A stretch of 64,000 bases of DNA. Origin: Anolis sagrei. Lineage: Eukaryota > Chordata > Lepidosauria > Squamata > Anolidae. The stretch spans positions 23,447,366 to 23,511,365 of the forward strand of contig NC_090023.1 of assembly GCF_037176765.1 (NCBI RefSeq), written 5' to 3'. Position numbers and translations under genes: made by a program. The notes under the pieces are model-generated. The model was given only the letters and a program-made list of their open reading frames with translations, was not told the DNA's origin and did not search any database. Positions 53,741 to 64,000 of the stretch are shown piece after piece (the first letter of the stretch is position 1; each line of letters begins with the position of its first letter).

Positions 53741-53834
53741 AGGAGATAATGTTATGAGGAGTCACCTTGCACACTCTATATCACAATGCTTTTAGTTGGA
53801 GTCTCCGTATGGAGAGAAAAAACAGGATATAAAC

Positions 53835-53875
<41 letters not shown>
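53741..53875 (+). repeat. Diverged L2-type tail with (AAT)n microsatellite
   Basis: 'gagtctccgtatggagagaa' then 'aacaggatataaac' and about 13 aat triplets (53838-53875). Confidence 0.6.
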
Positions 53876-53876
<1 letters not shown>

Positions 53877-54004
53877 TCCTCCAAATACATTTCTTAGTTC
53901 AGTTTCTTTTCTAATCTATTTATTTCCTCTTTTTTCATGTACTTTTAAAGAACCTACAGAGCACCAAGAAATGCTATTATTTTTCTAAAATTAGTTTCCA
54001 GGCA

Positions 54005-54250
54005 AAGTACAAAGTGCTGGTTCTGACCTTTAAAGCCCTACATGGTTTGGGTTCAGATTACCTACAGGATTGCCTTCTCCTCTCCAATCTGCCCTGAATA
54101 CTGAATTTCTCTGGAGGGTATATGCACCAGCCTGCCAGATTCCAACTAGCAACCACCACCCATAGGACCTTTTTTGGCATCCGTCCCATGACTGTGGAAC
54201 GACCTGCTGGTAGAGCTCTGACAGTTCCTGTTTTACTTTAAATAGCATTT
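54005..54250 (+). mobile_element. L2-type LINE 3'-end fragment
   Basis: 'ctgacctttaaagccctaca' and 'ccatgactgtggaacgacct' are colinear with the coding end of the L2 at 21005-21766, with breaks. Confidence 0.7.
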
Positions 54251-54479
54251 GTTCCAAGCAAAGCAAGACACATTACATCTGTGTTTTTTCTATGTTTTAT
54301 TTAGCAATGTCTAAAACCAGGGCTTAAAGACAAGGTGTAAATAGTACCTTAAATGTTGCCCATGCTGAGAACCTCTAGAGAATTTTGGAAGAAATACAAA
54401 ATAAGTAGAAAACATTGAAAAAGTAGATCTTTCCCCTTTTCAAAATAAAAAAGATTATAATCTACATTGTTACACACAG

Positions 54480-54560
54480 GTTGATCCAAAATGCTCAAGA
54501 CCAGAAATGTTTCAGATGTTTTTCACATTTTTAGACTATCTATATTAGGAGATGTTCACA
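54480..54560. repeat. Fragment of the Tigger-like element seen at 61340
   Basis: 'gatccaaaatgctcaagacc' plus 'agaaatgtttcagat' matches 'tatccaaaatgcttaagacc' plus 'agaaatattttag' at 61360. Confidence 0.5.
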
Positions 54561-55029
54561 TGCATTTGAAAGGGCTTGGGGTCGTACCTTTGGGTAATTT
54601 TCACCCAAAATCACTCCAACTTTTTAAAAAAGAACAGTGAGGTTCAAGAGGATTTGGAAGATGGGAAGGGGACTCCAGGGCCACAAATGTGGGGTTCAGG
54701 TGCTGCATGTGGTCCTTGGACTTCCTTTTCCCACTCTTGTTATACAGGCAGTTTGGGTTAGCTGGGATATTGCGTAAACTGGATATGTTATTCTTTAGAC
54801 CTCCCAGCTAAGATGGTCACTAGTTCTGTTTCTTCTTCCAACCCAATGTGACAAAAGTATACAATTGTTCAATAAGAAAATCCCCACTGGTCAGAACATC
54901 ATGAATGCTGGGAGGAACATTGCATCTCAGCACTTCTCTTCAACATGCCTATTTGTTGCTGTTAGTCACCTTGGGAGGAAAGGAGAAGGAACCCTTTGTA
55001 AACCATCTAGTCTGGAAAGAAAACAAAGG

Positions 55030-55105
55030 CTGGATCTCTGCTGCCATATAAAATCCATGTGGATAATCTAGATTATATGTCAGTGTAGATCCAGTCTGAG
55101 TGGCT
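55030..55105. repeat. MITE fragment
   Basis: 'ctgccatataaaatccatgt' and 'gtcagtgtagatccagtctg' belong to the palindromic MITE type at 7209-7356. Confidence 0.5.
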
Positions 55106-55734
55106 GGCAGAAGGTTTCTGGGAGCTGGCATTTCAAAATTAAATGTTTCTAACTTTGCAAATGGTTAACAAATGTTTTAAATAAATAAATACATAAACTA
55201 ATACAGTCTGGTTAATGCAGATAGGAGAAGAGGCAGACAAAACAGAATGCTAAATTACAAGGAAGAAAAGAAAGCAAGGAACCATTCCAGTGACACATTA
55301 TACAGCTCTAAGCATTTAAAGTAATCTCTGAACTTTCAGGAGATTTGGGAATGACTTTACCTTAAATGTGCTAAATCCTTTTCTCCAGGTGCTAATTGAT
55401 CTTCAGCTCTTGAATACTATAATGGCACAGACAAAATCTTTCCATCAGAACTTGACATTAAGATTACTTTCTTCGTCATTCGACTTCTAAATAGTGTAAG
55501 GCCCTAAATACAAAAGTGTAAGGCCCTTTTATCCATTTAACTCAGTTCCAGACTGATGTTTGTTCTACTAAACAGTCCCATATATACAATATAAAGTCAG
55601 TGGCTACAGTGCCAGGGCTTGTTCACAGAATCAAGCTTCTGGGCTACAAAACAACAGCAAAATCTCAACACCCAGATTCTTCTTTTTCATAGGTGACAAA
55701 TTCACTCCACAGTGCAGAACTCAGCTCAATGTAA

Positions 55735-58700
55735 TCAGCACCAGAAAATCGAGTTGGTTTTCATAACCCGAATAATTCTTTCACTCCAGATGTTGAATTC
55801 ATACTGCAGTGCTCCATTGAAAAAGTATATATAACCTGCAGGAGAAGAAAAAATTGTGAGATTTTTTTTAAAAAAAACCCTCAGTTTATGATGCTATTAT
55901 TCCATTGATAAAACTTACTACATGTTTTCAAAATACAGAGGCTAGGATCCTGAATGTTTTCAAAATACAGTGGCTAGGATTCTGAGTGATTTTCTTTAAT
56001 AAATGAGATGTTCTTGCTAGCAAAGAGGGGGTGGCTCTTCCTGTTGGAGACCCTTGTTTTCACTGGGAGACCTGGGAAATCTTATTGAATCACAGGAAGG
56101 GCTGGAGTGGAAGGAAATCTGTGAAAATTTATTTCCTTTTGCCACTTAGGATCTCAGCCATCAGACAGGATAAATTGCCCGTCATATGGTGGTCCCACTC
56201 TAGTTGTGCCACGGAGCCCATTGGCTCCCATCCCACAATGACAAACTATTCTGGAGGTGGCAACACAGGAAGCTTTCTGTGTTGTATAGCTAACAATGGG
56301 AGGAAGCTGGGCTATGGACACTTCCCCCGTGGGATGTGGTAAAGGAGAAGCCAGGTGATGTGGGGCATGGGGCAATAGGTTCTCCACATCCCACACTGGA
56401 TTTGCCCTGATGTGGGGCAAATCTTATAGCTAATGTGATGAGGTTGATAGTCTTGGATTCATCCTTAATGGAATCAGCTTTTCCATTATCTATAGCCAAG
56501 TTAAGTCTCAAGCTCATGTTGTTACTTTGGTATTTTAAGATATGTTTTCTCCAGCTTGCAAAATGATTTCTTGAGTATGATACTAGAGTAGACTTTCACA
56601 ACTTCCTGGTATCATCAGGCAGAGATATCTGCACCCATCTTATTCATTAATTCATGTCATGTTAACTATTTTATAACACTTTCTTATTGGGGAATCCACA
56701 TTACTCAGTTTGCAAGACCTGAACAGTCGATGATGAGAGATTCTGGAAATCTCTTATTGTTAGGGCTGCCATAAGTCAAAGTTGATGGCAAATAATAACA
56801 ACAACAAAACCAGAAGGTGAGCCACTATCAGCATTGCCAGAATCAAAGACAAAAGAACACTTACACTTTTGTGCCTAGAGATATGTCACCCTTGCCTTCT
56901 TCTATCTATACCCTCCCCAGGCTCTTCCATCCACCACATTTTTCTATGTGCTATAAGGGAACAGGACTCCAATTATGACAAACATCTAGGAGAGAAAGGG
57001 GCCTTCTCATGAATATGGTCTGGCTCCTGGTTTGAGGAGATCCTGGGCAGACTGTTCCCTGGTCAATCCTTTCTATAAATGAGTTTGTGTAATTGCCTTG
57101 GCAGCTGAAAGGATAGGCAATAACATCAGCAACAGATGGCAATGTCAATCCAGCATTGTAACCTCCCATAGTAACTCAAAGGATAATTAAATCAGGGCAT
57201 TGTGGGAAATTAAAATGGAGACTTGATCTAGCTGCCTGCCATTATTTAGACAACCAAATAAAACCAGCAACAATAAGCAAGGCCTCATGGGTCAATATCA
57301 TTGCCTCAAACAGTAAGAATGTCAGGCACGAACTCTATCCCTGAGCAGAAGGAATATATACCATTTTTCTGATAGGCTGCATCCACTCGATTACCAATTC
57401 CTGGGAAATCATCTTCAATAAGTCTAGGGTAGTCTTTGTCCATGACTTGCTTGTTTTCATCATAACTATAATAAAGAAAATATTAAAATATAAATAAACT
57501 CATATCTATTTATTTTCCTGAATTATTTGGCTATTTTTCAAGCATTAGCAGTCAAGGCAATTCCCAACAAAACCCAACAAAATAAAATCCAGATGAATGA
57601 AAAAAATCACAAAACAACAATGCCGAAAAGCAGGATGTAAATGCAACAAAAATAGCGCAGTTCAGTAGTGAAGTCAACTCATACAACTACAGTTGGCAGA
57701 TATACTTAGATCTCTTTTGGAAGGTGGTGAGGTGGTAAAAGATGTTTGGTGCATTATACTAAAGGTAAAGGTTGTCTCCTGACATTAAGTCCAGTCATGT
57801 CCGATTCTGGGGGTTGGTGCTCATCTCCATTTCTAAGCCGAAGAGCCAGCATTGTCCGTAGATACTTCCAAGGTCATGCGCCCGGCATGACTGCATGGAG
57901 TGCCATTACCTTCCCACCTGAACGATACCTACTGATCTACTCACATTTGCATGTTTTCGAACTGCTAGGTTGGCAGAAGCTGGGTACATTATACCAATGC
58001 TAATTTTGTATCACTGGAAAAGTGAGAAAGAAGAATCAACAACATACCTCCAGTATTTTTCACCAATGAAAAAGAACGTTTTGCCTGTTTCGCTGAAGTG
58101 GACAGCTGCATCTATTGCCTTCACAGATCTTGGCAAACCCAGTTCATAAATCTTCTTTGGGTAGCCTTCTACTATGTCATAACCATTCAAAGCCCAAAAC
58201 TTCCGGCCTGTGAATGAATGGGAAAAAAGTGTTAGACTTAAATTGAGGTTTGTATTCATGTTCACATAAATGCTGATTATAATATAGCATCAGTTATATC
58301 AATGTCCCGGCATTAGTGCCTTATGTTAAATAGGACTGAAAATGATTTTGCTTTCTTCTCTTAGTTCACATTAACAATAATCAGAATTTCCTTCAGGCAT
58401 TTTCATACAATGCTTGGAACAGGGATTCTGACCTCTGCAGAAACTTACCCCTAAAAAGCAACACATGATCATTCTCAGTGTTTTCATATGCTGCATCAAT
58501 CTTGCTTGGCATTTCTGGCCAAAAGGACTTAATTTGTACCAAATCTGCATCAACCATCTGAGGATGTAGACGCCAGAAGAACCTGTGACAGGAACAAGAA
58601 CATCAGAAATTAAGAAGTGGAACTGTTCTTTCAATTAGCTCATAAACTTGCTGGTTCTCATATCACACTACATAGTACAAATGAATATCATAGTTGTTAA

Positions 58701-61700
58701 ATATTCTCAGTATAGACATTCAAGATACAAAGGCTATTCCTGTCTTAGAACATATTCAACAAATGTTTTTTGCATCATAGATAGACTATATAGGATGGCA
58801 GGGGCATGGGGGTTGGGTAAAATGGCCCATGTGGTCTCTTCCAAGTCTATGATTCTATGATTCCAAGGCATGACTTTCATTGAGGGATTGTGGGAATAGC
58901 AGTCTAAAGCATAAAGGTTGGACAGAAATGTTTCTTGATCTTTGAAGACCACAAGGAGCTGGCTTCCAAACTATATCCTCTTTAGCATTTCCTCTTTGAA
59001 AATGGGTATGAAATGGTCCATGGATAAGGAGATGACTGATCTGAAGGCCTTGAAACACACGAAGCAATTGGACCTGATTCATGACCCATGAATTATGTCC
59101 CTTGGGAAATGTCAAAGATCATGAGCTATCTGCATTATATTCACCTTTTGGGTGGCCAGAGGAACTATAAACTGATCAATAAGAGAAAAGAAGGTCAGTT
59201 CCCATTGTCAGGTCCCCTTGCACCAAGAGTCAGGTGTTGTGGTGGAATCTTTTCATGGTTTCATTAAATGAGCAAGTACATACATTTTTGAAGTAGTTGT
59301 TTGAAAATGAAGCCATAATGGCAATAAGGGAGCATACTATTGTACAATACTATTGGCAATAAGAGAGCATACTATTGTCTTACTGATTTTCCATTGACCA
59401 GTACAACTTATTTCGAATTTTTAGAACAGATTATAAGACAAATACATTTTATTATACATTCTCCTTGGCATTTCAAAGCTGTTAGACAATCAATAAATAC
59501 TGTATAGTATTTTTTATCTTTTAATTTACTAATTGTTTATTTTAAATATTTATATTTTTATTCTAAGTTTTGGATTTTTTTCTCTTGTATTGTTTCAATA
59601 TATTTTTAGCTACCTTGAGTCTCATTGTCAATAGAAAAACAGAATAATTAATTAAGTACAACTAATACTATTAATAATATACAACAAATGAATTAAAATC
59701 CTGCTTAACACTATGCAATATCATATCATTCTTCGTATGAGGACTTGGTTATTGTAAGCATATTCTTACTTGGCAAAAATGCATAGTAAGGATGCATAAG
59801 TTGGTTATACTTGGTTTGGGGATCTGAAGGTTTACCAAAGTAATTCAACTGTACAGCCAGCACTCCATATTGTGGGACAGTGGGTTTAACATTTGTAGAT
59901 TTGATTAAAATGTTCTCTCTAGGAATCTCAAGCGCAATGTAGTTATGCTGGAGCACATAGAGAGGTGTTTTCTGAGATTAAATAAAAATGTTATTTTAAT
60001 TGCATTTTTTACATTTTGTGGTGGTCCTGGGCCTTTAACCCCCGCTAAAGTGAAGGGTCTAATGTATAATTAGTCATAGTCCTCCTCAATGAACATATGC
60101 ACACAGTGGATGTGGGTAAGATGGGGAATCCATGCGTATAGATGAAACACGTGATAGCTGACTTGGCTCTCACCTGTCCTTGAAGATCATCATTTCTCCT
60201 CTAAGTTCTGTGATGGCATCAAGTACCAGGTTTGGACTGCATTTCTCTGGAGTCTTGGGGTGATCATCAGGATGAGGATCATGATCTCCTTTACCTGTCC
60301 AAGAAAATGATATGTTAATATCAGTGCAAATTTTCTTCAATGTATTTTGGAACAAATGCAATTTAGCTATTGAACAGTAACCCCATTACCCCAATCTGCT
60401 CTGCAGAATTATGGCTGGTCCTAATAAAGTCCTTGTTTACCTGTTGAATCATGAACGTATTTGGTCCTACATATTAATATTTTAGGTGATAACAGCTTGT
60501 ACTGTTTTGAACTGAATATTTTGGTCTAACATAGGGACTGATCATAAGAAGCTGTAATAATGCGCATGCAATGTGAAATCATTCAAAGACTGGAACATCA
60601 GGTTGGTAAACAGGATCCATTAAGGAAATTGATTACCCATAAATTCCAATACATATTAAAACTATGTAAAAATATATAAGACAAAAAGCAGGCATACCAT
60701 AAAGAGTCTGGATTCCTTGTACATCATCGTCTGGAAGCAAGAAACCCGTGTTTCCTGTATATGTGTAAACTGGATACATCAATGCACCAGGGTCTGTGGA
60801 ATGCTCAAGTCCCAGTGAATGACCCAACTCATGGGCTGCCACAATAAACAAGTTATATCCTAGAAAACACATTCCATATATTAAAAAGCAATAAAGTTTA
60901 CAACACTCAACAGGATGAACCTTTTTTGCAGCATGATATAAAATATGAATGTTTCCTAGAATTATCATTTACTAATAACTTGATAGTAAAGGAACAGAAA
61001 TGTGTCTTTCACTGAAATTCATTTCTTTAACTAGAGCTTAGAAAAGTTACTTTTGTCTAGAACTTCCCAAAATCCCTTGCTAGCATGGGCACTGGCTATA
61101 CTGGCTAGGGATGTGAGGACTGGTAATACAGAAGGTAATGTTTCAAAGTTTTAAATAAAATTAAATTGAGACTCCAACTCAAATGTGGGACTAAGGACAA
61201 TAATTTAAATGGAACAGACCCATAAGTTAAGTTTAACACCATCAAGGTGCTTAAGAAGACAAGTAAGGCTACATGAGCAAGGAGCAGCAAGTCAACCATA
61301 ATCAAAGTTATATATTCCATTTACTATTCAATACATTATTAGTACAAGATGGGTACCCCCTATCCAAAATGCTTAAGACCAGAAATATTTTAGTTTTTGG
61401 ATAATTTCAGATACTTATTTTTGCATACAAAACCATAATTTGATATCTTCGTTATATGACCCAAATATAAACACAAAAATGTTTATATTTCATATACATG
61501 TTATACACATCTGAATGCAATTTAATACAAAACTTTTAAATCCTTTGTGTATGAAACAAGGGCTGAACCATCAGGAAACTAAAGTGTCACTATCTCAACC
61601 ACCTATGTGGACAATATTGAATTTTGCAGGGTTTTGGATCTCTGGATAAGGGATAGTCAACCCTTATCCAGATGAAAAGAGAAAGATGAAAAGCCCATCT

Positions 61701-63979
61701 TCTATAATTTACCAGTTAAGCATTATCCAGCATTGCATAAACATTTATTTAGAAAGAATAACCCCCGAAGAGATAAATGCTTTTTTATATTGCTTATTAC
61801 CATTGGAATCAGTTGACCACAGTTCATCTTCATCAAAATGAGCATCTCCTCCAGTATTTGGTCCAGGGGGGAAAGCATGAGCCAGGAGTCCAGAAGGTCC
61901 ATCAAAGGGATAGAAATCACCGTGTTCTGCAAACATTCAAAAAGTCATAAATAGTACTATGTGCATGATTAATTGATAACAAAATGTAGCAATGAACATA
62001 CAAAGTCTTTTCTCTCTTATTACCTTTCCTTCCAAAGGAAATCATGATATCAGCAATACCACTGCGAATTCTAGTGAAGTTGAGTGGTGTCACATCAGAC
62101 CAAACCTTGAAAGCTTTCCTGAATGCTCTGTCCACTTCAGACTTTTTCAGATCAGGGGTGTAATTTACAATCCTGTCAAACAAAAACAATCGGTTCACTG
62201 TGTGGTCAGAAAAGTTGCAAAACACTTCTGTGACCGTGCCAGTTTAGCAAACAGAAACATACACATTTATGTGTCAGAGTTTCCTCTTGGAAGTAGCTGT
62301 AAAGGATAAAGTCCACATGTAATAAAGGTAAGCTTGTTTCTTTCTATTCAATTTGACTAATGGCTTGATCCTAATCCTGCTTTTATGTGAACCTGCTTTC
62401 TAGTACCCTGGCATTTAAATGTGTAATGATCACACTATGTTAGCTATGTATATTTCAAAAATAGAGGTAAATAACTCAACCAAAGAATATTGTTGATAAA
62501 GATTACATCTTGGCACATTTGGCTTTGATATTACTCACTGTTTATAAGAGGGTGATTGATAAATAAAAATTCTGATGCTTCCCATAAAGAGATGCTCATT
62601 CTTTCTCAAGTCAGTCCTGAAGTTTGATTGTCTCATTTCCAAATCACATTTACACCCCATCAAGAATTCTGTGTTCCCAATGAAATTTTCCTTTAGTTAG
62701 ATCTATATTGGTAACATAAAATGTTAGCTGAGTATTTAAAAATACAGTGTAGCTGTCCACATTATGATAGTAAAAGACAAATATAGAAGCCCAGGGACTG
62801 CAAACACAGCTAGATGTGAACTATTTTTAAGGTCTCATTCTTTGAAATCCTAAAAAGTTGGGGACTGGAGGAAAATTTAATTTGAGGGGGGAAGAATACT
62901 CATTGAGAAAAGCAGCTCATTTAGTACTCTCTGCATTAGCTACACGTTTGAAGACCAGTAACATATATAAAGATGTGATGTCCTTTGTAGGGAGAATGAA
63001 ATAAAAGTTTCTAAAAGTAGCACAATATTATCTACATACTATTCACATGGATAGCGAGCACAGCCCTTGGATAAAGAAATGATGATGGTGCAATGATACA
63101 AAAACACACAAGTATCCCACATATATAGCCATGTAAAAGTTGACCTCACATATAAACTGAGGACAGATTTGGAGGCAAGAATTATGGTTTTTTATATGAT
63201 ACATAGATAAGTCAAAGGTCATTCCACAGGGAAGAGAAAGCACCAGCACCACCTTAGGAGGCTACCCACCCCTGGCCAACACTGAAGCTATTTTGCTGTC
63301 CAGTCATTCAAAAAAAAAAGTCAGAAGTGGTACCACCTTGGAGAGAGTAAAGTGGGCCATGGCTTCTTTTAGGTTCTCCCATGATGGACTAAGTTCTACT
63401 TCTACAACTCTACTCAGATAAGGGGATGGTTCCTTTTTTATATAAAGGTTTAAGATACCGTACTTACATTGACCTGTAGATACATTGACCACACTATTAT
63501 GTGTCAATTTTTTAAACTAAGAGTTCTAGATCTATACATAAGTACTATATACAGTAGTTAAAAACATTTTTTTAAATGAGACGAGAATTAGCATATCCCA
63601 AAGGCCCTGGAGTATTGGTCTGCTTTCCTTTCAGCCATTTCTTTTTATCTTTTTTATAATTGAATATTGAATGTATCCACCTGTTTTGTGTTGTCATCCC
63701 ACAAAGCTATATCAACACATACATCCTGTTTTCTTACCTGTATGTTAAATTATTCTGGGACCATTTCAGCTTTCGAGGGAAAAAGTTATATTCCCCCACA
63801 TCAGGGACCCCGCAGCGTGGCTGTTTCATCAGCTCATACGTGTCTTCATCCAGTTTGCCAGTGACCTCCAGCCCAAAAAATGCTTGCATTTCTCGAAGTT
63901 TGGAAGCAAATGTGCTAGCTGATTTTCGCAGGAGGCCAGCAGGACTGGAGTGGAGATTGTAGTGTGTCTTTAGATAGCG
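55735..63979 (-). CDS. MMP13: Collagenase-3 (matrix metalloproteinase-13), exons 2-10; exon 1 off window
   Basis: Secreted zinc collagenase acting on fibrillar collagens, especially type II. Exons: 63738-63979, 62024-62172, 61801-61926, 60698-60859, 60174-60294, 58449-58582, 58048-58207, 57362-57465, 55735-55835; all GT-AG, 1299 nt, reading frame open to the stop at 55735. Cysteine switch [16 protein letters not shown]; calcium/zinc region [18 protein letters not shown] intact; zinc site [11 protein letters not shown]; collagenase signature residues present (Tyr in GYNLF, Asp and Gly in STDPGALM). Short hinge, then hemopexin blocks [19 protein letters not shown] and [11 protein letters not shown], closely matching mammalian MMP13. 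The disulfide pair is the Cys in EKCSPN and the final Cys. Exon 4 is the usual 126 nt, unlike A and B. Repeats sit in introns 4, 6, 8 and 9. Identity is firm; signal peptide and promoter are outside the window. Confidence 0.97.
56150..56450. repeat. Possible unassigned repeat in intron 9 of MMP13
   Basis: GC-richer segment with 'ttctccacatcccacactgg' and 'agctaatgtgatgaggttga'. Similar phrases occur at 50270-50330 and 31080-31110. No borders found; overlapping ORFs on both strands look spurious. Confidence 0.3.
56757..56812 (+). repeat. MIR-like SINE tail fragment
   Basis: 'agggctgccataagtcaaag' and 'ttgatggcaaataataac' are the tail of the core SINE family. Intron 9 of MMP13. Confidence 0.55.
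57752..57994 (-). mobile_element. 5'-truncated tRNA-derived SINE, second family
   Basis: Body 57760-57986, read on the minus strand: 'gaactgctaggttggcag' region reversed through 'agtccagtcatgtccgattc'. The tRNA head is missing. Flanked by 'cattatac' at 57752-57759 and 57987-57994. Intron 8 of MMP13, same strand as the gene. Confidence 0.82.
58790..58862 (+). repeat. CR1 LINE 3'-end fragment
   Basis: 'aaaatggcccatgtggtctc' and 'ttccaagtctatgattctat' match the CR1 terminus. Intron 6 of MMP13; the rest of that intron shows nothing recognisable. Confidence 0.75.
61340..61675. mobile_element. Tigger/pogo-like non-autonomous DNA transposon
   Basis: Left end 'ccctatccaaaatgcttaag' faces right end 'ctggataagggatagtcaac' as an imperfect inverted repeat. 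A partial relative is at 54480-54560. Intron 4 of MMP13. Confidence 0.55.
62173..63737 (-). other. Intron 2 of MMP13
   Basis: No bordered repeat or other gene seen. AT-rich. Confidence 0.5.
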
Positions 63980-64000
63980 CTGAACAGAGAGAAAACAACA

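Noticed and set aside
54291-54301. Possible AATAAA for MMP13 on the minus strand
   Set aside because: It lies about 1.4 kb past the stop, beyond several repeats, and nothing ties it to the transcript.

Overview
The window is vertebrate nuclear DNA, AT-rich and packed with interspersed repeats. The repeats point to a squamate reptile, probably a lizard: tRNA-headed SINEs with a Bov-B-type tail (the Sauria SINE pattern), a second tRNA-headed SINE family, a MIR-like core SINE, CR1 and L2 LINE 3' ends, and many hAT-like MITEs. This host assignment is an inference from repeat content.

The only protein-coding genes I can support are three matrix metalloproteinases (MMPs), all on the minus strand. 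They form a piece of the tandem MMP cluster that in mammals contains MMP1, 3, 8, 10, 12, 13, 20 and 27. From left to right they are: (1) 470-5766, the first five exons of a stromelysin/metalloelastase-like MMP ('MMP-A') whose hemopexin half lies off the left edge; (2) 12820-24495, a complete ten-exon MMP of the same subgroup ('MMP-B', 470 codons plus stop); (3) 55735-63979, exons 2-10 of collagenase-3 (MMP13), with exon 1 off the right edge. Every splice site I checked is GT-AG. Exons 1 to 5 have identical lengths in A and B (108, 239, 149, 120 and 162 nt), so these two are tandem duplicates. A and B each have a TATA box and an AP-1 site (TGACTCA) just upstream of the start codon, the usual inducible MMP promoter arrangement.

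MMP-A is the most interesting gene. It keeps the cysteine switch and the catalytic HExxHxxGxxH site but has replaced several residues that normally bind structural calcium. It also lacks the proline of the S1' wall after the Met-turn. It may therefore have unusual stability or specificity, or be under relaxed constraint.

The spaces between genes (about 6.8 kb between A and B, about 31 kb between B and MMP13) hold no other recognisable gene. They are layered transposon insertions, many with readable target-site duplications: a SINE inside an internally deleted mariner inside a CR1 end; hAT-like elements with 8-bp duplications of form nnnTAnnn; two copies of a long unassigned repeat facing each other, both later hit by further insertions; two 5S-rRNA-derived fragments; two LTR remnants; and two strikingly perfect hairpins.
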